Assembly: GCF_003182475.1 (NCBI RefSeq) | Contig: NZ_QGTS01000020.1 | Location: 18,894 to 82,893, forward strand | From: Mangrovibacter plantisponsor | GTDB lineage: Bacteria > Pseudomonadota > Gammaproteobacteria > Enterobacterales > Enterobacteriaceae | Direction: 5' to 3' | Length of the DNA stretch: 64,000 nucleotides | In this document: one piece after another, positions 44,576 through 55,629 of the stretch | Layout: each line of letters starts with the position of its first letter | How positions within the stretch are numbered: the stretch's first letter is position 1 | Made by a program: the position numbers and the translations under genes | The notes under the pieces: model-generated | What the model was told of the DNA's origin: nothing | Database searches by the model: none | The model's input: only the letters and a program-made list of their open reading frames with translations

Positions 44576-44621
44576 CCTCATCCCGCCCGGGATTAGGCAG
44601 GGAGGAGTAGCGGGGAGTAGG
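44576..44621. promoter_or_regulatory. three MalT boxes of the malPQ promoter
   Basis: Compared with the MalT box GGGGAKGAGG: minus-strand CGGGATGAGG at 44576-44585 (9 of 10), plus-strand AGGGAGGAGT at 44599-44608 (8 of 10), and plus-strand GGGGAGTAGG at 44612-44621 (9 of 10). One box points towards malP and two away from it. MalT-maltotriose activation of malPQ is established in E. coli. Confidence 0.75.
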
Positions 44622-44907
44622 AAAAACTGTGATCCATGACACTCAAATTAGTCGTAAACCACGTAAAAGCATAATGTGAAATTTTAATGAAACAGGTGAA
44701 AATTCAAGCAATGAAACACTTTAATCAATTGAAATAATTACTATTAGATGCAAATAAAGACAGACACACTTTCTGCACATTATGTAGAAATAAAACCAAA
44801 CCCTTTGTTTTTACTTGGAAGAGATGAGCAGTTCAGAGATCAAGGTTGTGAAACAAAGGAGGACGGCGAACCCTGGCTACGCCCCCAAATCATCCAATAA
44901 GTTTCAG

Positions 44908-44929
44908 AAATGTGACCAGGTGCACCTTT
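44908..44929 (+). promoter_or_regulatory. CRP site of malT
   Basis: AAATGTGA-N6-GCACCTTT matches 14 of the 16 arm bases of the palindromic CRP consensus. It lies about 137 bases upstream of the malT start. CRP activation of malT is established in E. coli. Confidence 0.75.
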
Positions 44930-45054
44930 GAAGGTCTTTTATACGGGGTTAACTTGCATTAAAGACTAATCTGTTCGAATTTATCTTAAGAATTAATTAC
45001 GAAGCGCGAAAAAATTCGTAATCCCGTAGTTTCGACACAGTGAAGTGAATGACT

Positions 45055-47760
45055 ATGTTAATTCCATCCAAACTTAGCCGCCCGGTGAGGCTCGACAATA
45101 CAGTTGTGCGCGATCGCCTGTTGGCAAAATTATCTTCGGCCAAAAATTACCGTCTGGTTCTGGTCACCAGCCCGGCTGGTTACGGAAAAACAACGCTGGT
45201 TGCTCAGTGGGCCGCCAGCCAGCCGCATTTGGGCTGGTTTTCACTGGATGAAGGAGATAATCAGCCTGAGCGTTTTGCCAATTATCTGATAGCCGCTATT
45301 CAGCAGGCTACCGGAAAGCATTGCGTCACCACTGAAATGATGGTGCAGAAAAGGCAGTATGCCAGCCTGGTTTCACTCTTTGGGCAACTGTTTATTGAAC
45401 TGGCTGAGTGCCAGCATGCTTTCAAGTTAGTCATTGATGACTACCACCTGATCACCAACCCGGTGATTCATGACGCCATGCGCTTCTTCCTGCGCCACCA
45501 GCCAGATAATCTCACACTGGTTGTTCTGTCCCGTAATCTGCCACAGTTGGGGATAGCCAACCTGCGCGTGCGGGATCAGCTGCTGGAAGTTGGCAGCCAT
45601 CAACTGGCCTTTACCCAGCGGGAAACAAAACAATTTTTTGACTGCCGGTTAAGCTCACCACTGGATGACCAGGAAAGCCACCAGATTTGTGAAGATGTCG
45701 CCGGTTGGGTTACCGCGTTACAGCTAATCGCCCTGTCTGCCCGGCAAAAGAATACCGCCACACAACACTCTGCCCGGCGGTTGTCTGGCATTAACGCCAG
45801 CCACTTATCCGATTACCTGGTTGATGAAGTGCTTGATACCGTCACACCCGCTACCCGCCAGTTCCTGCTGAAAACATCGTTATTGCGTTCCATGAACGAT
45901 GCATTAATTGTACGAGTGACAGGCGAAGAAAACGGCCAAATGTGGCTGGAAGACCTGGAGCGCCAGGGCCTGTTCATACAGCGTATGGATGACGACGGTG
46001 AATGGTTCAACTACCACCCACTGTTTGGCAGTTTTCTGCGCCAGCGATGCCAGTGGGAAATGGCGACAGAACTGCCAGCCATTCACCGGGCTGCCGCAGA
46101 GGGCTGGATGGCGCAGGGCTACCCGGCTGAAGCTATCCACCACGGTGTGGCAGCAGGAGATACCGCTTTATTGCGCGATATTCTGCATCAGCACGCCTGG
46201 GATTTATTTAACCAGAGCGAACTGGCACTGCTGGAAGAATCCCTCAACGCACTGCCCTGGTCTGTGCTGTTAGATAACCCACGCCTGCTGTTACTGAAAG
46301 CCTGGCTGATGCAAAGCCAGCACCGTTTTCAGGAGGTTAATAACCTGCTTGCCCGGGCAGAAGAAGAAATGACCCGTGAGCCAGACGAATCGCTGCATGG
46401 GGAGTTCAATGCTCTGCGGGCACAGGTAGCCATCAACGCAGGTAATCCCGATGAAGCAGAACGCCTTTCAATGCTGGCGCTGGAGACTCTGCCGTTTGCC
46501 AGTTTTTACGGGCGCATTGTCGCAACTTCTGTTCACGGAGAAGTGCTGCACTGCAAAGGCGAACTGAACAACTCACTGGCTTTAATGCAACAGACTGAGC
46601 AGATGGCGCAACTCAATGAAGTCTGGCATTACGTGTTATGGAGCCAGATTCAACAAAGCGAAATTTTATTTGCTCAGGGTTTCCTGCAGTCTGCATGGGA
46701 AATTCAGGAAAAAGCCTTCCAACTGATTCAGGCACAACACCTGGAGCAGTTACCGCTACATGAATTTTTGTTACGTATCCGCTCGCAGCTACTCTGGGCC
46801 TGGGCCCGGCTGGATGAATCCGAAGCAGCAGCCCGTCAGGGGATGGATGTGCTGGTTAACTACCAGCCGCAGCAACAACTTCAGTGCCTGTCATTAGTGA
46901 TTCAAAACTCACTTGCCCGGGGCGATTTAGATAATGCCCGCGGTTTACTCAACCGCCTGGAAAACTTACTGGGTAACGGTTCGTACCACATTGACTGGGT
47001 CAGCAATGCCGACAAAGTTCGCGTCATTTACTGGCAAATGAATAATGACAAACAGGCGGCAGAAAACTGGTTACGCCAGACGCCGCGCCCGGAGACAGTC
47101 AGTAATCATTTTCTGCAAAGCCAGTGGCGTAACATTGCCCGGGCACAAATTCTGCTGGAAGAATTTGGCACCGCAGAAACCATACTGGAAGAGTTGAACG
47201 AGAACGCGCGTCGGCTTCACCTGATGAGTGACCTGAACCGTAACCTGTTACTGCTCAATCAACTTTACTGGCAGGCAGACCGTAAGAGCGATGCCCTCCA
47301 GGTACTGGTTGAAGCGCTGTCTCTGGCAAACCGTACTGGCTTTATCAGCCACTTTGTGATTGAGGGTGAGCCAATGGCGCAGCAGTTACGCCAGCTAATC
47401 CAACTGGCGACATTGCCAGAGCTGGAGCAGCATCGGGCACAACGCATTCTCAAAGAGATAAACCAGCACCACCGGCATAAATTTGCCCACTTCGATGAAA
47501 GCTTTGTACACCGTTTGTTGAACCACCCGGATGTGCCGGAATTAATCCGCACCAGCCCGCTAACACAACGCGAATGGCAGGTGCTTGGGTTGATTTATTC
47601 AGGCTACAGTAACGACCAAATTGCCGGAGAACTGGATGTGGCAGCAACCACAATCAAAACCCATATTCGTAACTTGTACCAGAAGATGGGGGTTGCACAC
47701 CGTCGGGAAGCCGTACAGCAGGCACAGGAATTATTAAAAATGATGGGGTACGGCGTATAA
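45055..47760 (+). CDS. malT: maltose regulon activator MalT
   Basis: This STAND-type ATPase regulator, activated by ATP and maltotriose, turns on the mal genes. The N-terminal NOD has Walker [12 protein letters not shown] (about 39) and Walker [10 protein letters not shown] long helical-repeat sensor domain follows, ending in the LuxR-type helix-turn-helix ([20 protein letters not shown], then [14 protein letters not shown]). I chose ATG 45055 ([13 protein letters not shown]), 901 residues like E. coli; an ATG two codons upstream is also open. It is divergent from its target malPQ and convergent with glpR. The rtc genes that follow malT in E. coli are absent. Confidence 0.97.
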   Translation: MLIPSKLSRPVRLDNTVVRDRLLAKLSSAKNYRLVLVTSPAGYGKTTLVAQWAASQPHLGWFSLDEGDNQPERFANYLIAAIQQATGKHCVTTEMMVQKRQYASLVSLFGQLFIELAECQHAFKLVIDDYHLITNPVIHDAMRFFLRHQPDNLTLVVLSRNLPQLGIANLRVRDQLLEVGSHQLAFTQRETKQFFDCRLSSPLDDQESHQICEDVAGWVTALQLIALSARQKNTATQHSARRLSGINASHLSDYLVDEVLDTVTPATRQFLLKTSLLRSMNDALIVRVTGEENGQMWLEDLERQGLFIQRMDDDGEWFNYHPLFGSFLRQRCQWEMATELPAIHRAAAEGWMAQGYPAEAIHHGVAAGDTALLRDILHQHAWDLFNQSELALLEESLNALPWSVLLDNPRLLLLKAWLMQSQHRFQEVNNLLARAEEEMTREPDESLHGEFNALRAQVAINAGNPDEAERLSMLALETLPFASFYGRIVATSVHGEVLHCKGELNNSLALMQQTEQMAQLNEVWHYVLWSQIQQSEILFAQGFLQSAWEIQEKAFQLIQAQHLEQLPLHEFLLRIRSQLLWAWARLDESEAAARQGMDVLVNYQPQQQLQCLSLVIQNSLARGDLDNARGLLNRLENLLGNGSYHIDWVSNADKVRVIYWQMNNDKQAAENWLRQTPRPETVSNHFLQSQWRNIARAQILLEEFGTAETILEELNENARRLHLMSDLNRNLLLLNQLYWQADRKSDALQVLVEALSLANRTGFISHFVIEGEPMAQQLRQLIQLATLPELEQHRAQRILKEINQHHRHKFAHFDESFVHRLLNHPDVPELIRTSPLTQREWQVLGLIYSGYSNDQIAGELDVAATTIKTHIRNLYQKMGVAHRREAVQQAQELLKMMGYGV

Positions 47761-47795
47761 GCCCTGTTTTTGCCAGCCCTGGCTGATATTGACCA

Positions 47796-47818
47796 GCCTG
47801 GCTGATAACCAGCCAGGC
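47796..47818. terminator. hairpin between malT and glpR
   Basis: GCCTGGCT/AGCCAGGC with a seven-base loop fills the 67-base gap of the convergent genes. The repeat GCCTGGCTGAT occurs nearly twice (47776-47806). The T runs are poor, so it could be a shared but inefficient terminator. Confidence 0.5.
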
Positions 47819-47827
47819 TAAGCCGTT

Positions 47828-48586
47828 TTAGCATAATTCTAACTGCACGTTATTTTCGGCAATCACCTGCATGACGCCTGCAGGGGGCATAATGTCCGTA
47901 TACAACGCATCAACCAGGCCAATACTCCCCAGGTTTACCATGGCATTACGGCCAAATTTTGTGTGATCCACCACCAACATCACATGGCGTGAATTATCAA
48001 TAATTGCCCGCTTGGTGCGTACTTCGTGGTAGTCAAATTCCAGTAGCGAGCCATCGCTGTCGATGCCACTAATCCCCAGAATGCCGAAATCGAGACGAAA
48101 CTGTGAAATAAAATCCAGTGTTGCTTCACCAATGATCCCGCCATCGCGGCTGCGTAATTCCCCACCGGCCAGGATTATCCGAAAATCATCTTTTACCATC
48201 AGGGTGTTTGCCACATTCAGGTTATTAGTCACCACCCGCAAATGGCTATGGTCCAGCAAGGCGTGAGCGACAGCTTCCGGCGTAGTGCCAATATCAATGA
48301 ACAACGTTGCTCCATCAGGGATCTGGCTGGCAACTTTCTGCGCAATACGCGCTTTCTCTGAAGCCAGAGTTGCCCGCCGGTCGTGCCATGATGTGTTTAC
48401 TGAGCTCGATGGAATAGCAGCACCACCATGGTGGCGCATGATAATATTCTGGTCAGCCAGGTCGTTCAGGTCACGACGAATAGTCTGCGGGCTAACCGAA
48501 AAGTGCTCCACCAGCTCTTCAGTACTGACATAACCTTGTTTTTTGACCAGTTCAATAATGGCATCATGCCGCTGTGTTTGCTTCAC
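47828..48586 (-). CDS. glpR: glycerol-3-phosphate regulon repressor GlpR
   Basis: This DeoR-family repressor is released by glycerol 3-phosphate and controls glpD, glpFK, glpTQ and glpABC. The N-terminal winged helix is RHDAIIELVKKQGYVSTEEL and SVSPQTIRRDLNDL; the sugar-phosphate domain has FIDIGTTPEAVA and HTKFGRNAMV. It has 252 residues as in E. coli. It is the last gene of glpEGR, 57 bases after glpG. Its likely operators lie before glpD in this window. Confidence 0.97.
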   Translation of the reverse strand: MKQTQRHDAIIELVKKQGYVSTEELVEHFSVSPQTIRRDLNDLADQNIIMRHHGGAAIPSSSVNTSWHDRRATLASEKARIAQKVASQIPDGATLFIDIGTTPEAVAHALLDHSHLRVVTNNLNVANTLMVKDDFRIILAGGELRSRDGGIIGEATLDFISQFRLDFGILGISGIDSDGSLLEFDYHEVRTKRAIIDNSRHVMLVVDHTKFGRNAMVNLGSIGLVDALYTDIMPPAGVMQVIAENNVQLELC

Positions 48587-48643
48587 CCTGCTCTCCTGTT
48601 GTTATTGTTTGCGGCGCAAGAGCCGTTTTCGCGACCAAAGCGG

Positions 48644-49474
48644 TTATGCGCGTTTTCGCGCCTGGCTGCTGTCAACCAGTGCCATCGCCAGCCCCACCAG
48701 CAAACCAGTCAGGTGTGCGCTATTGGCAATAGACATCCCCATAACATTAAACCAGCCAATCACCAGCCAGAGCAGTGCAAACACCATCAACCCGCGGGGT
48801 AACATCACACCGCAAGACGGGTCACGCTCGCCCCGCAACCACACATAACCCATTAAGGCATATACCACACCCGATAAACCGCCAAACCATGGCCCGCCAA
48901 AATAGTGCTGTATAAAGCCGCTGAGTAAGGCGGAGATCAGGGTGACAGTCAGCAATTTACCACTACCAAGGCGCTTTTCGACCGGGCCGCCCAGGTACCA
49001 CCACCACACCAGGTTAAATGCGATATGCAGTAACGAAAAATGCAACAAGATATGCGAAAAATAACGCCAGACCTGGAATTTGAGCGAGGGCTCAAACGGC
49101 CAGGCCAGCCACAACATTACCTGTTGATCCCCGACTATCTGCATCAAAATATACACGGCCACACACAAAACCAGCATGCCCAGTGTCAGTGGGCCAGCTT
49201 TACTACGCAGTGTCGCGAAGAAAGGGTAACGCCGATAATGTAGCCCGCTACCGGTATGGCCCGTCGACCAACTGGCCGCGAGATAACGAGGATCGTTGGG
49301 GTTTGCCAGAAAGTGCTCCAGCGCTTCTCTGACTAGTGACTCCTGGCTTTCATCCTCCAGCCAGATATCCGTATTCACCCGGTGTTGCAAACTCAGGTGT
49401 ACGCCCTGAGTCGCCATATAATCGACGAACGCCTGGGCCATACGCGGGTTTTCAAATGAGGCAACCATCAGCAT
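48644..49474 (-). CDS. glpG: rhomboid intramembrane serine protease GlpG
   Basis: This six-helix rhomboid protease cleaves within the membrane. The catalytic serine is in [14 protein letters not shown] (near 201) and the catalytic histidine in [11 protein letters not shown] (near 254). The amino-terminal cytoplasmic domain (about 1-65) is typical of GlpG. It has 276 residues, as in E. coli, and lies 65 bases after glpE. Confidence 0.97.
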   Translation of the reverse strand: MLMVASFENPRMAQAFVDYMATQGVHLSLQHRVNTDIWLEDESQESLVREALEHFLANPNDPRYLAASWSTGHTGSGLHYRRYPFFATLRSKAGPLTLGMLVLCVAVYILMQIVGDQQVMLWLAWPFEPSLKFQVWRYFSHILLHFSLLHIAFNLVWWWYLGGPVEKRLGSGKLLTVTLISALLSGFIQHYFGGPWFGGLSGVVYALMGYVWLRGERDPSCGVMLPRGLMVFALLWLVIGWFNVMGMSIANSAHLTGLLVGLAMALVDSSQARKRA

Positions 49475-49539
49475 AGGGTAACAACCTGCTTATCCATAAT
49501 AGTCATAGCAGTATACTGGTTAAATGATGCCGGCAAAAA

Positions 49540-49869
49540 TTACTCTTCACCCTGAGCGACTTCCGCCGGGAACTGACGATGCCATGCCTCAAAACCGCCA
49601 TCAATGCTGTACACCTCATCATAGCCTTGTTGCAACAAGTACTGAGCCGCACCTTTACTGCTGTTGCCGTGGTAGCACATCACCAATACGGGTGTATCAA
49701 AATCCGTGTTTTGCATAAATGCCGGTAAAGAAGCGTTGGTAAGGTGAAACGCGCCAGGGGTATGCGCCAGGGTATAACTTTGTGGATCACGGATATCCAC
49801 TAACACCGCACCACCAATGTGTAATTTCTGGTGAGCCTGTTCAACATTAATACACTCAAAGTTATCCAT
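49540..49869 (-). CDS. glpE: thiosulfate sulfurtransferase GlpE (rhodanese)
   Basis: This single-domain rhodanese moves sulfur from thiosulfate to cyanide or thiols. Catalytic Cys65 is in the loop [20 protein letters not shown] and [10 protein letters not shown] are family motifs. It has 109 residues against 108 in E. coli. It heads glpEGR, divergent from glpD. Confidence 0.96.
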   Translation of the reverse strand: MDNFECINVEQAHQKLHIGGAVLVDIRDPQSYTLAHTPGAFHLTNASLPAFMQNTDFDTPVLVMCYHGNSSKGAAQYLLQQGYDEVYSIDGGFEAWHRQFPAEVAQGEE

Positions 49870-49978
49870 TATCTGCGCTTACTCTTTTCTGTATAGGGGA
49901 TAAAACCCGTTTCCTGATAAGGAAAATGGGGCCTGATTCTCTGGCACCCAGTGTACGTGGCTGAGCGTTAATGCGCCA

Positions 49979-50000
49979 TTGTGTTATGCATATCACGCGA
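49979..50000 (+). promoter_or_regulatory. putative CRP site of glpD
   Basis: TGTTA-N6-TCACG (cores at 49982-49986 and 49993-49997) matches 8 of the 10 core bases of TGTGA-N6-TCACA. Its centre lies about 62 bases before the start point expected from the promoter at 50017-50045, the same placement as the known CRP site of E. coli glpD. Confidence 0.6.
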
Positions 50001-50016
50001 AATTGTTTTTTTCTTG

Positions 50017-50045
50017 TTACCAAAAGCGCGTTCCCTTGCTATTAT
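50017..50045 (+). promoter_or_regulatory. glpD promoter (-35 and -10)
   Basis: TTACCA (50017-50022) and TATTAT (50040-50045) are separated by 17 bases. The -10 overlaps the first GlpR operator. Confidence 0.6.
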
Positions 50046-50082
50046 GAGCGATATCGAACATTTTTGAGCTTTAACGAAAATG
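50043..50082 (+). promoter_or_regulatory. two tandem GlpR operators of glpD
   Basis: The operator at 50043-50062 (TATGAGCGAT/ATCGAACATT) matches 18 of 20 positions of the palindromic GlpR consensus WATKTTCGWT/AWCGAACATW. The adjoining site at 50063-50082 matches 14 of 20. They cover the transcription start and leader of glpD, suiting repression by GlpR made from the divergent operon. Confidence 0.75.
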
Positions 50083-50094
50083 CGTGGGGGCATA

Positions 50095-51609
50095 ATGGAA
50101 ACCAAAGATCTGATTGTGATCGGTGGCGGCATCAATGGTGCTGGCATCGCTGTAGACGCTGCCGGTAGAGGCTTGTCTGTCCTGTTATTAGAAGCTCAGG
50201 ATTTAGCCTGTGCGACATCATCTGCCAGTTCAAAACTGATTCATGGCGGGCTGAGATACCTTGAACACTACGAATTTCGCCTGGTGAGTGAAGCTCTGGC
50301 TGAACGTGAAGTGCTGCTCAACATGGCACCACATATCGCCTTTCCTATGCGCTTCCGCTTACCTCACCGCCCGCATTTACGCCCGGCCTGGATGATCCGC
50401 ATTGGTCTGTTTATGTACGACCATCTGGGTAAACGCACCAGTTTACCTGGTTCTGGCGGTTTGCGTTTTGGCGCAGATTCAGTGCTTAAACCTGAAATTG
50501 TGCGCGGTTTCGAATATTCCGACTGCTGGGTGGATGATGCAAGGCTTGTGCTGGCTAATGCACAAATGGTGGAAGAAAAAGGAGGCCAGGTTCTCACCCG
50601 CACGCGTGTTACCTCGGCACGCCGCGAAAATGGCTTGTGGGTAGTTGAAGCTGAAGATGCAGACACCGGCAAGCGCCATACCTGGCAAGCACGTGGGTTG
50701 GTCAATGCAACTGGTCCATGGGTGAAACACTTCTTCGATGACGGCTTACACTTGCCATCGCCTTACGGCATTCGCTTAATCAAAGGCAGCCATATAGTGG
50801 TACCGCGTGTCCATACACAAAAGCAGGCCTATATTCTGCAAAACGAAGACAAACGCATTGTGTTTGTTATTCCCTGGATGGATGAGTTTTCGATCATTGG
50901 TACTACCGATGTTGAATATAAGGGCGACCCGAAAAGCGTTCAGATTGACGACAACGAAATTCGTTACTTGCTGAATGCCTATAACGCGCACTTTAAAAAG
51001 ACACTCACACAAGAAGATATTGTCTGGAGTTATTCAGGGGTACGTCCGTTGTGTGATGATGAGTCTGATTCACCACAAGCCATTACCCGTGATTACACGC
51101 TGGATATTCACGACGAGCAAGGCAAAGCCCCGTTGCTATCGGTATTTGGTGGCAAACTCACTACTTACCGGAAACTGGGCGAACACGCGATGGATAAGCT
51201 CAGCCACTATTACCCCAATATTAAACCCGCCTGGACCAAAGGCGCAGTCCTGCCTGGCGGCCATTTCTCTGGTGACCGGGATGATTATGCAGCGCAGTTA
51301 CGGCGAAAATTCAGTTTTCTGACTGAATCACTCGCCCGCCATCTCGCCCGCACATATGGCAGCAACAGTGAGAAAATCATTGGCAGTGCCAGCAGCGTGG
51401 CAGATTTAGGTGAAGATTTCGGCCATGAGTTTTATGAGGCAGAGCTGCATTATCTGGTCACTCACGAGTGGGTACGTGAACTGGACGACGCTATCTGGCG
51501 CCGCACCAAGCAAGGTATGTGGTTAACTGAAGCCCAACAAACCCGTGTTGCGCAGTGGCTGTCTGAACACCAACAATCGTCAGACAGCAGGCTTTCACTG
51601 GCATCCTGA
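50095..51609 (+). CDS. glpD: aerobic glycerol-3-phosphate dehydrogenase GlpD
   Basis: This membrane-associated FAD enzyme oxidises glycerol 3-phosphate to dihydroxyacetone phosphate and feeds ubiquinone. The N-terminal dinucleotide site is VIGGGINGAGIAVDAAGRGL; ATSSASSKLIHGGLRYLEHY and FGGKLTTYRKLGEHA are family motifs. I chose ATG 50095 (METKDLIVIGGG), giving 504 residues (E. coli 501), rather than the ATG five codons upstream. The C-terminal tail (SEHQQSSDSRLSLAS) is slightly longer than in E. coli. Confidence 0.97.
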   Translation: METKDLIVIGGGINGAGIAVDAAGRGLSVLLLEAQDLACATSSASSKLIHGGLRYLEHYEFRLVSEALAEREVLLNMAPHIAFPMRFRLPHRPHLRPAWMIRIGLFMYDHLGKRTSLPGSGGLRFGADSVLKPEIVRGFEYSDCWVDDARLVLANAQMVEEKGGQVLTRTRVTSARRENGLWVVEAEDADTGKRHTWQARGLVNATGPWVKHFFDDGLHLPSPYGIRLIKGSHIVVPRVHTQKQAYILQNEDKRIVFVIPWMDEFSIIGTTDVEYKGDPKSVQIDDNEIRYLLNAYNAHFKKTLTQEDIVWSYSGVRPLCDDESDSPQAITRDYTLDIHDEQGKAPLLSVFGGKLTTYRKLGEHAMDKLSHYYPNIKPAWTKGAVLPGGHFSGDRDDYAAQLRRKFSFLTESLARHLARTYGSNSEKIIGSASSVADLGEDFGHEFYEAELHYLVTHEWVRELDDAIWRRTKQGMWLTEAQQTRVAQWLSEHQQSSDSRLSLAS

Positions 51610-51621
51610 GTACAAAGAAAT

Positions 51622-51658
51622 AAGCGCCTCTGAAATCCCCCACTCAGAGGCGCTTTTC
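51622..51658 (+). terminator. terminator between glpD and glgP
   Basis: AAGCGCCTCTGA pairs with TCAGAGGCGCTT across a 10-base loop, followed by TTC. It lies 12 bases after the glpD stop and separates it from the convergent glgP. Confidence 0.85.
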
Positions 51659-51674
51659 ATTCATAACAACTACA

Positions 51675-54122
51675 TTAAAGCCTTACCGGTTTTATATGCC
51701 AAATTTCATCGGCATATTCCTGAATGGTGCGGTCAGAGGAGAAATACCCCATATTGGCAATATTGTGCATTGCCCTTGTGGTCCACTCTTCTGGTGTCCG
51801 ATAAAGCTCGTCCACTCGTTTCTGGCAATCCACATAGCTACGGTAATCAGCCAGCACCTGGTAGTGGTCGCCAAAGTTTATCAGTGAATCAACCAGATCC
51901 CGGTAACGCCCCGGCTCCTGCGGGCTGAACACCCCAGTCGCGATTTGCGTCAGAACCTGGTACAACGCTTTGTCTTTCTCGTAATACTCACGCGGGTTAT
52001 AACCCTTACGGCGCAGTGCTTCCACTTGTTCTGCTGTGTTGCCAAAAATAAAGATATTATCTTCGCCAACATGTTCCAGCATCTCCACGTTCGCACCATC
52101 CAGCGTACCAATAGTCAGTGCGCCATTCAGAGCAAACTTCATATTACTGGTACCCGATGCTTCGGTGCCTGCCAGTGAAATTTGTTCCGAAAGATCAGCC
52201 GCAGGAATAATCACCTGCGCCAGGCTAACACTGTAGTTAGGAATAAAGACCACCTTCAGCAGATCTTTTACCTGGGGATCATTATTAATAACCGCCGCGA
52301 CATCATTTATCAGGTGAATAATGTGCTTCGCCATGTAATAGGCAGAAGCCGCTTTACCAGCAAAAATATTAACTCGCGGCACCCAGTCGGCGTCCGGATT
52401 TGCTTTAATCTGGTTATAGCGTGTAATCACATGCAATACATTCATCAACTGGCGTTTGTATTCATGGATACGTTTTATCTGCACATCAAACAACGCATGG
52501 GGATTCAGGACAACCCCCATTTGCTGAGCAACCCAGTCAGCAAGGCGTTTTTTATTTTCCAGTTTGGCGTGCTGAATATCGTTGTTTACTGATGGATAAT
52601 CGATGTGTTCCTTAAGCTCACGCAGCAGGCTCAGGTCAGTACGCCAGTTATGGTCGATGTTATCGTCCAGCACTTTAGACAAACCAGGGTTTGCCAGCGC
52701 CAGCCAGCGCCGTGGGGTAATCCCATTGGTCTTATTACAAAAACGCATTGGGAAGATAGCCGCAAAATCAGCAAACAGTGACTGCACCATTAAGTTTGAA
52801 TGCAACTCAGAAACACCATTCACTTTATGGCTGACCACCACAGCAAGCCAGGCCATACGCACACGGCGCCCATTGGATTCATCAATAATTGAAGCACGGC
52901 CCAACAGCCCCACATCTTCCGGGTATTGTTCCTGCAGCGTTTTCAGGAAATAGTCGTTTATTTCAAAAATAATCTGCAGATGACGGGGCAAAATCTTGCC
53001 CAGCATATCCACACTCCAGCTTTCCAGCGCTTCGCTCATCAATGTATGGTTGGTATAAGAGAAGACCTGGCAGGTCACCTCAAATGCTTCATCCCAGCCA
53101 AAACCGTGCTCATCTATCAACAGGCGCATCAATTCAGGAATCGACAATACTGGGTGTGTGTCATTCAGGTGGATAGCAATCTTATCAGCCAGATTGTCGA
53201 AAGTTTTATGCATTTGCCAGTGGCGGCTCAGGATATCCTGAATGGTGGCGGACACCAGGAAATACTCCTGGCGCAAACGTAACTCCCGGCCTGAATAGGT
53301 GGAGTCATCAGGGTAGAGAACGCGGCACACGTTTTCTGAATGGTTCTTATCTTCCACCGCAGCAAAATAGTCGCCCTGGTTAAATTTACCCAGGTTAATT
53401 TCACTACTGGCCTGAGCAGTCCACAGCCGTAACGTATTGGTTGCGTCCGTATCATAGCCAGGAATAATTTGGTCAGTGGCAACCGCCAGGATCTCTTCAG
53501 TCTCCACCCAGTGCGTTTTCTTGCCTTCTTGCTGAATACGCCCACCAAACCGCACCTTATAGCGCGTATTATGGCGGCGGAACTCCCATGGGTTCCCGTA
53601 TTCCAGCCAGTAATCCGGCGATTCTTTCTGGCGGCCATCGACGATGTTCTGTTTGAACATGCCGTAGTCATAACGAATTCCGTAGCCACGGCCTGGTAAC
53701 CCAAGTGTTGCCAGGGAGTCCAGAAAGCATGCTGCAAGGCGACCCAAACCACCATTACCCAGGCCCGGGTCGTTTTCTTCTTCGATAAGCTCTTCAAGAG
53801 AGAGCCCCATCTCTTTCAACGCCCCGTCAATGTCTTCATAAATTCCCAAAGACAACAGTGCATTTGACAGTGTGCGGCCAATAAGAAACTCCATCGACAA
53901 GTAATATACCTGGCGAACTTCCTGGGAGAGCTGAGCCCGGTTGGAACGAAGCCAACGCTCGACCATTCTGTCCCTTACGGCAAACAACGTAGCATTCAAC
54001 CACTCATGTTTATTGGCAATAGCCGGGTCTTTACCGATGGTAAACATCAGTTTGTAGGCAATGGAATACTTCAACGCCTCGACGCTGAGAGTAGGTGATG
54101 CATAGCTAAAGGGTGCGTTCAT
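51675..54122 (-). CDS. glgP: glycogen phosphorylase GlgP
   Basis: This GT35 enzyme shortens outer glycogen chains to glucose 1-phosphate. The PLP-site segment is [39 protein letters not shown] is also conserved. Its 815 residues equal E. coli GlgP. It is the last gene of glgBXCAP, 18 bases after glgA. E. coli has the tiny yzgL between glpD and glgP; here the gap is only 65 bases. Confidence 0.97.
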   Translation of the reverse strand: MNAPFSYASPTLSVEALKYSIAYKLMFTIGKDPAIANKHEWLNATLFAVRDRMVERWLRSNRAQLSQEVRQVYYLSMEFLIGRTLSNALLSLGIYEDIDGALKEMGLSLEELIEEENDPGLGNGGLGRLAACFLDSLATLGLPGRGYGIRYDYGMFKQNIVDGRQKESPDYWLEYGNPWEFRRHNTRYKVRFGGRIQQEGKKTHWVETEEILAVATDQIIPGYDTDATNTLRLWTAQASSEINLGKFNQGDYFAAVEDKNHSENVCRVLYPDDSTYSGRELRLRQEYFLVSATIQDILSRHWQMHKTFDNLADKIAIHLNDTHPVLSIPELMRLLIDEHGFGWDEAFEVTCQVFSYTNHTLMSEALESWSVDMLGKILPRHLQIIFEINDYFLKTLQEQYPEDVGLLGRASIIDESNGRRVRMAWLAVVVSHKVNGVSELHSNLMVQSLFADFAAIFPMRFCNKTNGITPRRWLALANPGLSKVLDDNIDHNWRTDLSLLRELKEHIDYPSVNNDIQHAKLENKKRLADWVAQQMGVVLNPHALFDVQIKRIHEYKRQLMNVLHVITRYNQIKANPDADWVPRVNIFAGKAASAYYMAKHIIHLINDVAAVINNDPQVKDLLKVVFIPNYSVSLAQVIIPAADLSEQISLAGTEASGTSNMKFALNGALTIGTLDGANVEMLEHVGEDNIFIFGNTAEQVEALRRKGYNPREYYEKDKALYQVLTQIATGVFSPQEPGRYRDLVDSLINFGDHYQVLADYRSYVDCQKRVDELYRTPEEWTTRAMHNIANMGYFSSDRTIQEYADEIWHIKPVRL

Positions 54123-54140
54123 AACAGTGATTCCTGGAGA

Positions 54141-55574
54141 CTAAATCAAGCGTTGATAAAGTTCGCGGTAGGACTGCGCCGCTACCTGCCAGCTAAAGTC
54201 CATACTCATCGCCTGGCGCTGGACATAGCGCCATAACGATGGGCGTGACCACAACACAAAAGCCCGACGAATCGCCCGTAGAAGCGAAAGGGCATTACTG
54301 TCTTCGAATACAAAACCACTGGCGAGACCATCAGCCAGGTTTTCCAACGAGCAATCAGAAACGGTATCCGCCAAACCTCCTGTACGTCGCACCAACGGCA
54401 ACGTGCCATATTTCAGCCCATACAATTGCGTTAACCCACAGGGTTCGAACCGGCTCGGAACCAGAATCACATCTGCTCCACCCATAATTCGGTGAGAAAA
54501 CGCCTCGTGATAACCTATCTGTACCCCAACCTGCCCGGGGTGCTCTGCGGCAGCTGCCAGAAAACCCTCCTGCAGTACCGGGTCACCCGCGCCGAGTAAT
54601 GCCAGTTGCCCACCTTGTTCCAGTAAGCCCGGCAGGGCTTCAAGCACCAAATCCAGGCCTTTCTGACTGGTCAGACGGCTGACTACTGCAAACAACGGCA
54701 CTTTGTCATTAACCTTTAGCCCCATGGCTATCTGGAGCTGGCGTTTGTTTTCCGCTTTCGCTTCCACAGAATCACGGTCATAAGCGGCAGTAAGTAATAA
54801 ATCATGGGCCGGATCCCAAATTTTTTCATCCACACCGTTAAGGATCCCACTCAACCGCCCTTCCCTGTGCCGCTGCGTTAACAACCCTTCCATACCATAG
54901 CCATACTGTGACTCGGTTATTTCACGAGCATAGGTAGGGCTCACGGCGGTAATGTGATCAGAATAGTAGAGACCCGCTTTCAGGAAAGAAATTTGCCCGT
55001 TGAACTCCAGGCCATGCATATTGAAAAACTCACCAGGCAACTGGATCTCTGCCATGTGTTTGGCATAGAACAACCCCTGGTAGGCAAGGTTATGCACAGT
55101 AAAAACGGATTTTGCTGGCCGCCCACGCGCGGCGAGATATGCCGGTGCCAGGCCTGCATGCCAGTCATGAGCATGAACCACATCCGGTTGCCAGAACAAA
55201 TCCAGGCCGCAAGCCAGCTCACTTCCCACCCAACCTAACAGGGCAAACCGCAACACATTATCGGTATAGGAATGCAAATTGGTATCGTGGTAAGGGCTGC
55301 CCGGGCGTTCATAAAGATGTGGCGCATCAATCAAATAGATGCCCACACCATTAAAATGCCCATACAACAATGTCATCGGCCCGGCAAACGTATCCCGTCG
55401 GGTGACTACCTGCGCGTCAGTGATACCCTTGCGAATATCAGGAAAAGAAGGCAACAGAACACGCGTATCAACGCCACCTGCAATCTGTGCTGCCGGTAAC
55501 GCACCGATGACATCTGCGAGGCCACCCGTTTTCAGCAGCGGAAACATTTCAGAACATACATGTAAAACCTGCAT
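54141..55574 (-). CDS. glgA: glycogen synthase GlgA
   Basis: This GT5 enzyme adds glucose from ADP-glucose to glycogen. The ADP-glucose loop is [13 protein letters not shown] (lysine at 15), with the C-terminal donor region [20 protein letters not shown]. Its 477 residues match E. coli. It lies 55 bases after glgC. Confidence 0.97.
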   Translation of the reverse strand: MQVLHVCSEMFPLLKTGGLADVIGALPAAQIAGGVDTRVLLPSFPDIRKGITDAQVVTRRDTFAGPMTLLYGHFNGVGIYLIDAPHLYERPGSPYHDTNLHSYTDNVLRFALLGWVGSELACGLDLFWQPDVVHAHDWHAGLAPAYLAARGRPAKSVFTVHNLAYQGLFYAKHMAEIQLPGEFFNMHGLEFNGQISFLKAGLYYSDHITAVSPTYAREITESQYGYGMEGLLTQRHREGRLSGILNGVDEKIWDPAHDLLLTAAYDRDSVEAKAENKRQLQIAMGLKVNDKVPLFAVVSRLTSQKGLDLVLEALPGLLEQGGQLALLGAGDPVLQEGFLAAAAEHPGQVGVQIGYHEAFSHRIMGGADVILVPSRFEPCGLTQLYGLKYGTLPLVRRTGGLADTVSDCSLENLADGLASGFVFEDSNALSLLRAIRRAFVLWSRPSLWRYVQRQAMSMDFSWQVAAQSYRELYQRLI

Positions 55575-55629
55575 TGTCGCTCCCGTTCAATGTTTGGCCC
55601 ACACTGTGTCAGTGAAGGCTCCCTGTTGT

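Larger units (their letters stand above)
44508..45054. promoter_or_regulatory. divergent malP-malT control region
   Basis: The 547-base gap holds no gene. On the malP side are three MalT-box matches with a candidate -10 TACTGT downstream of them in the malP direction; on the malT side is a CRP site. Between them lies AT-rich sequence without recognised signals. Confidence 0.7.
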
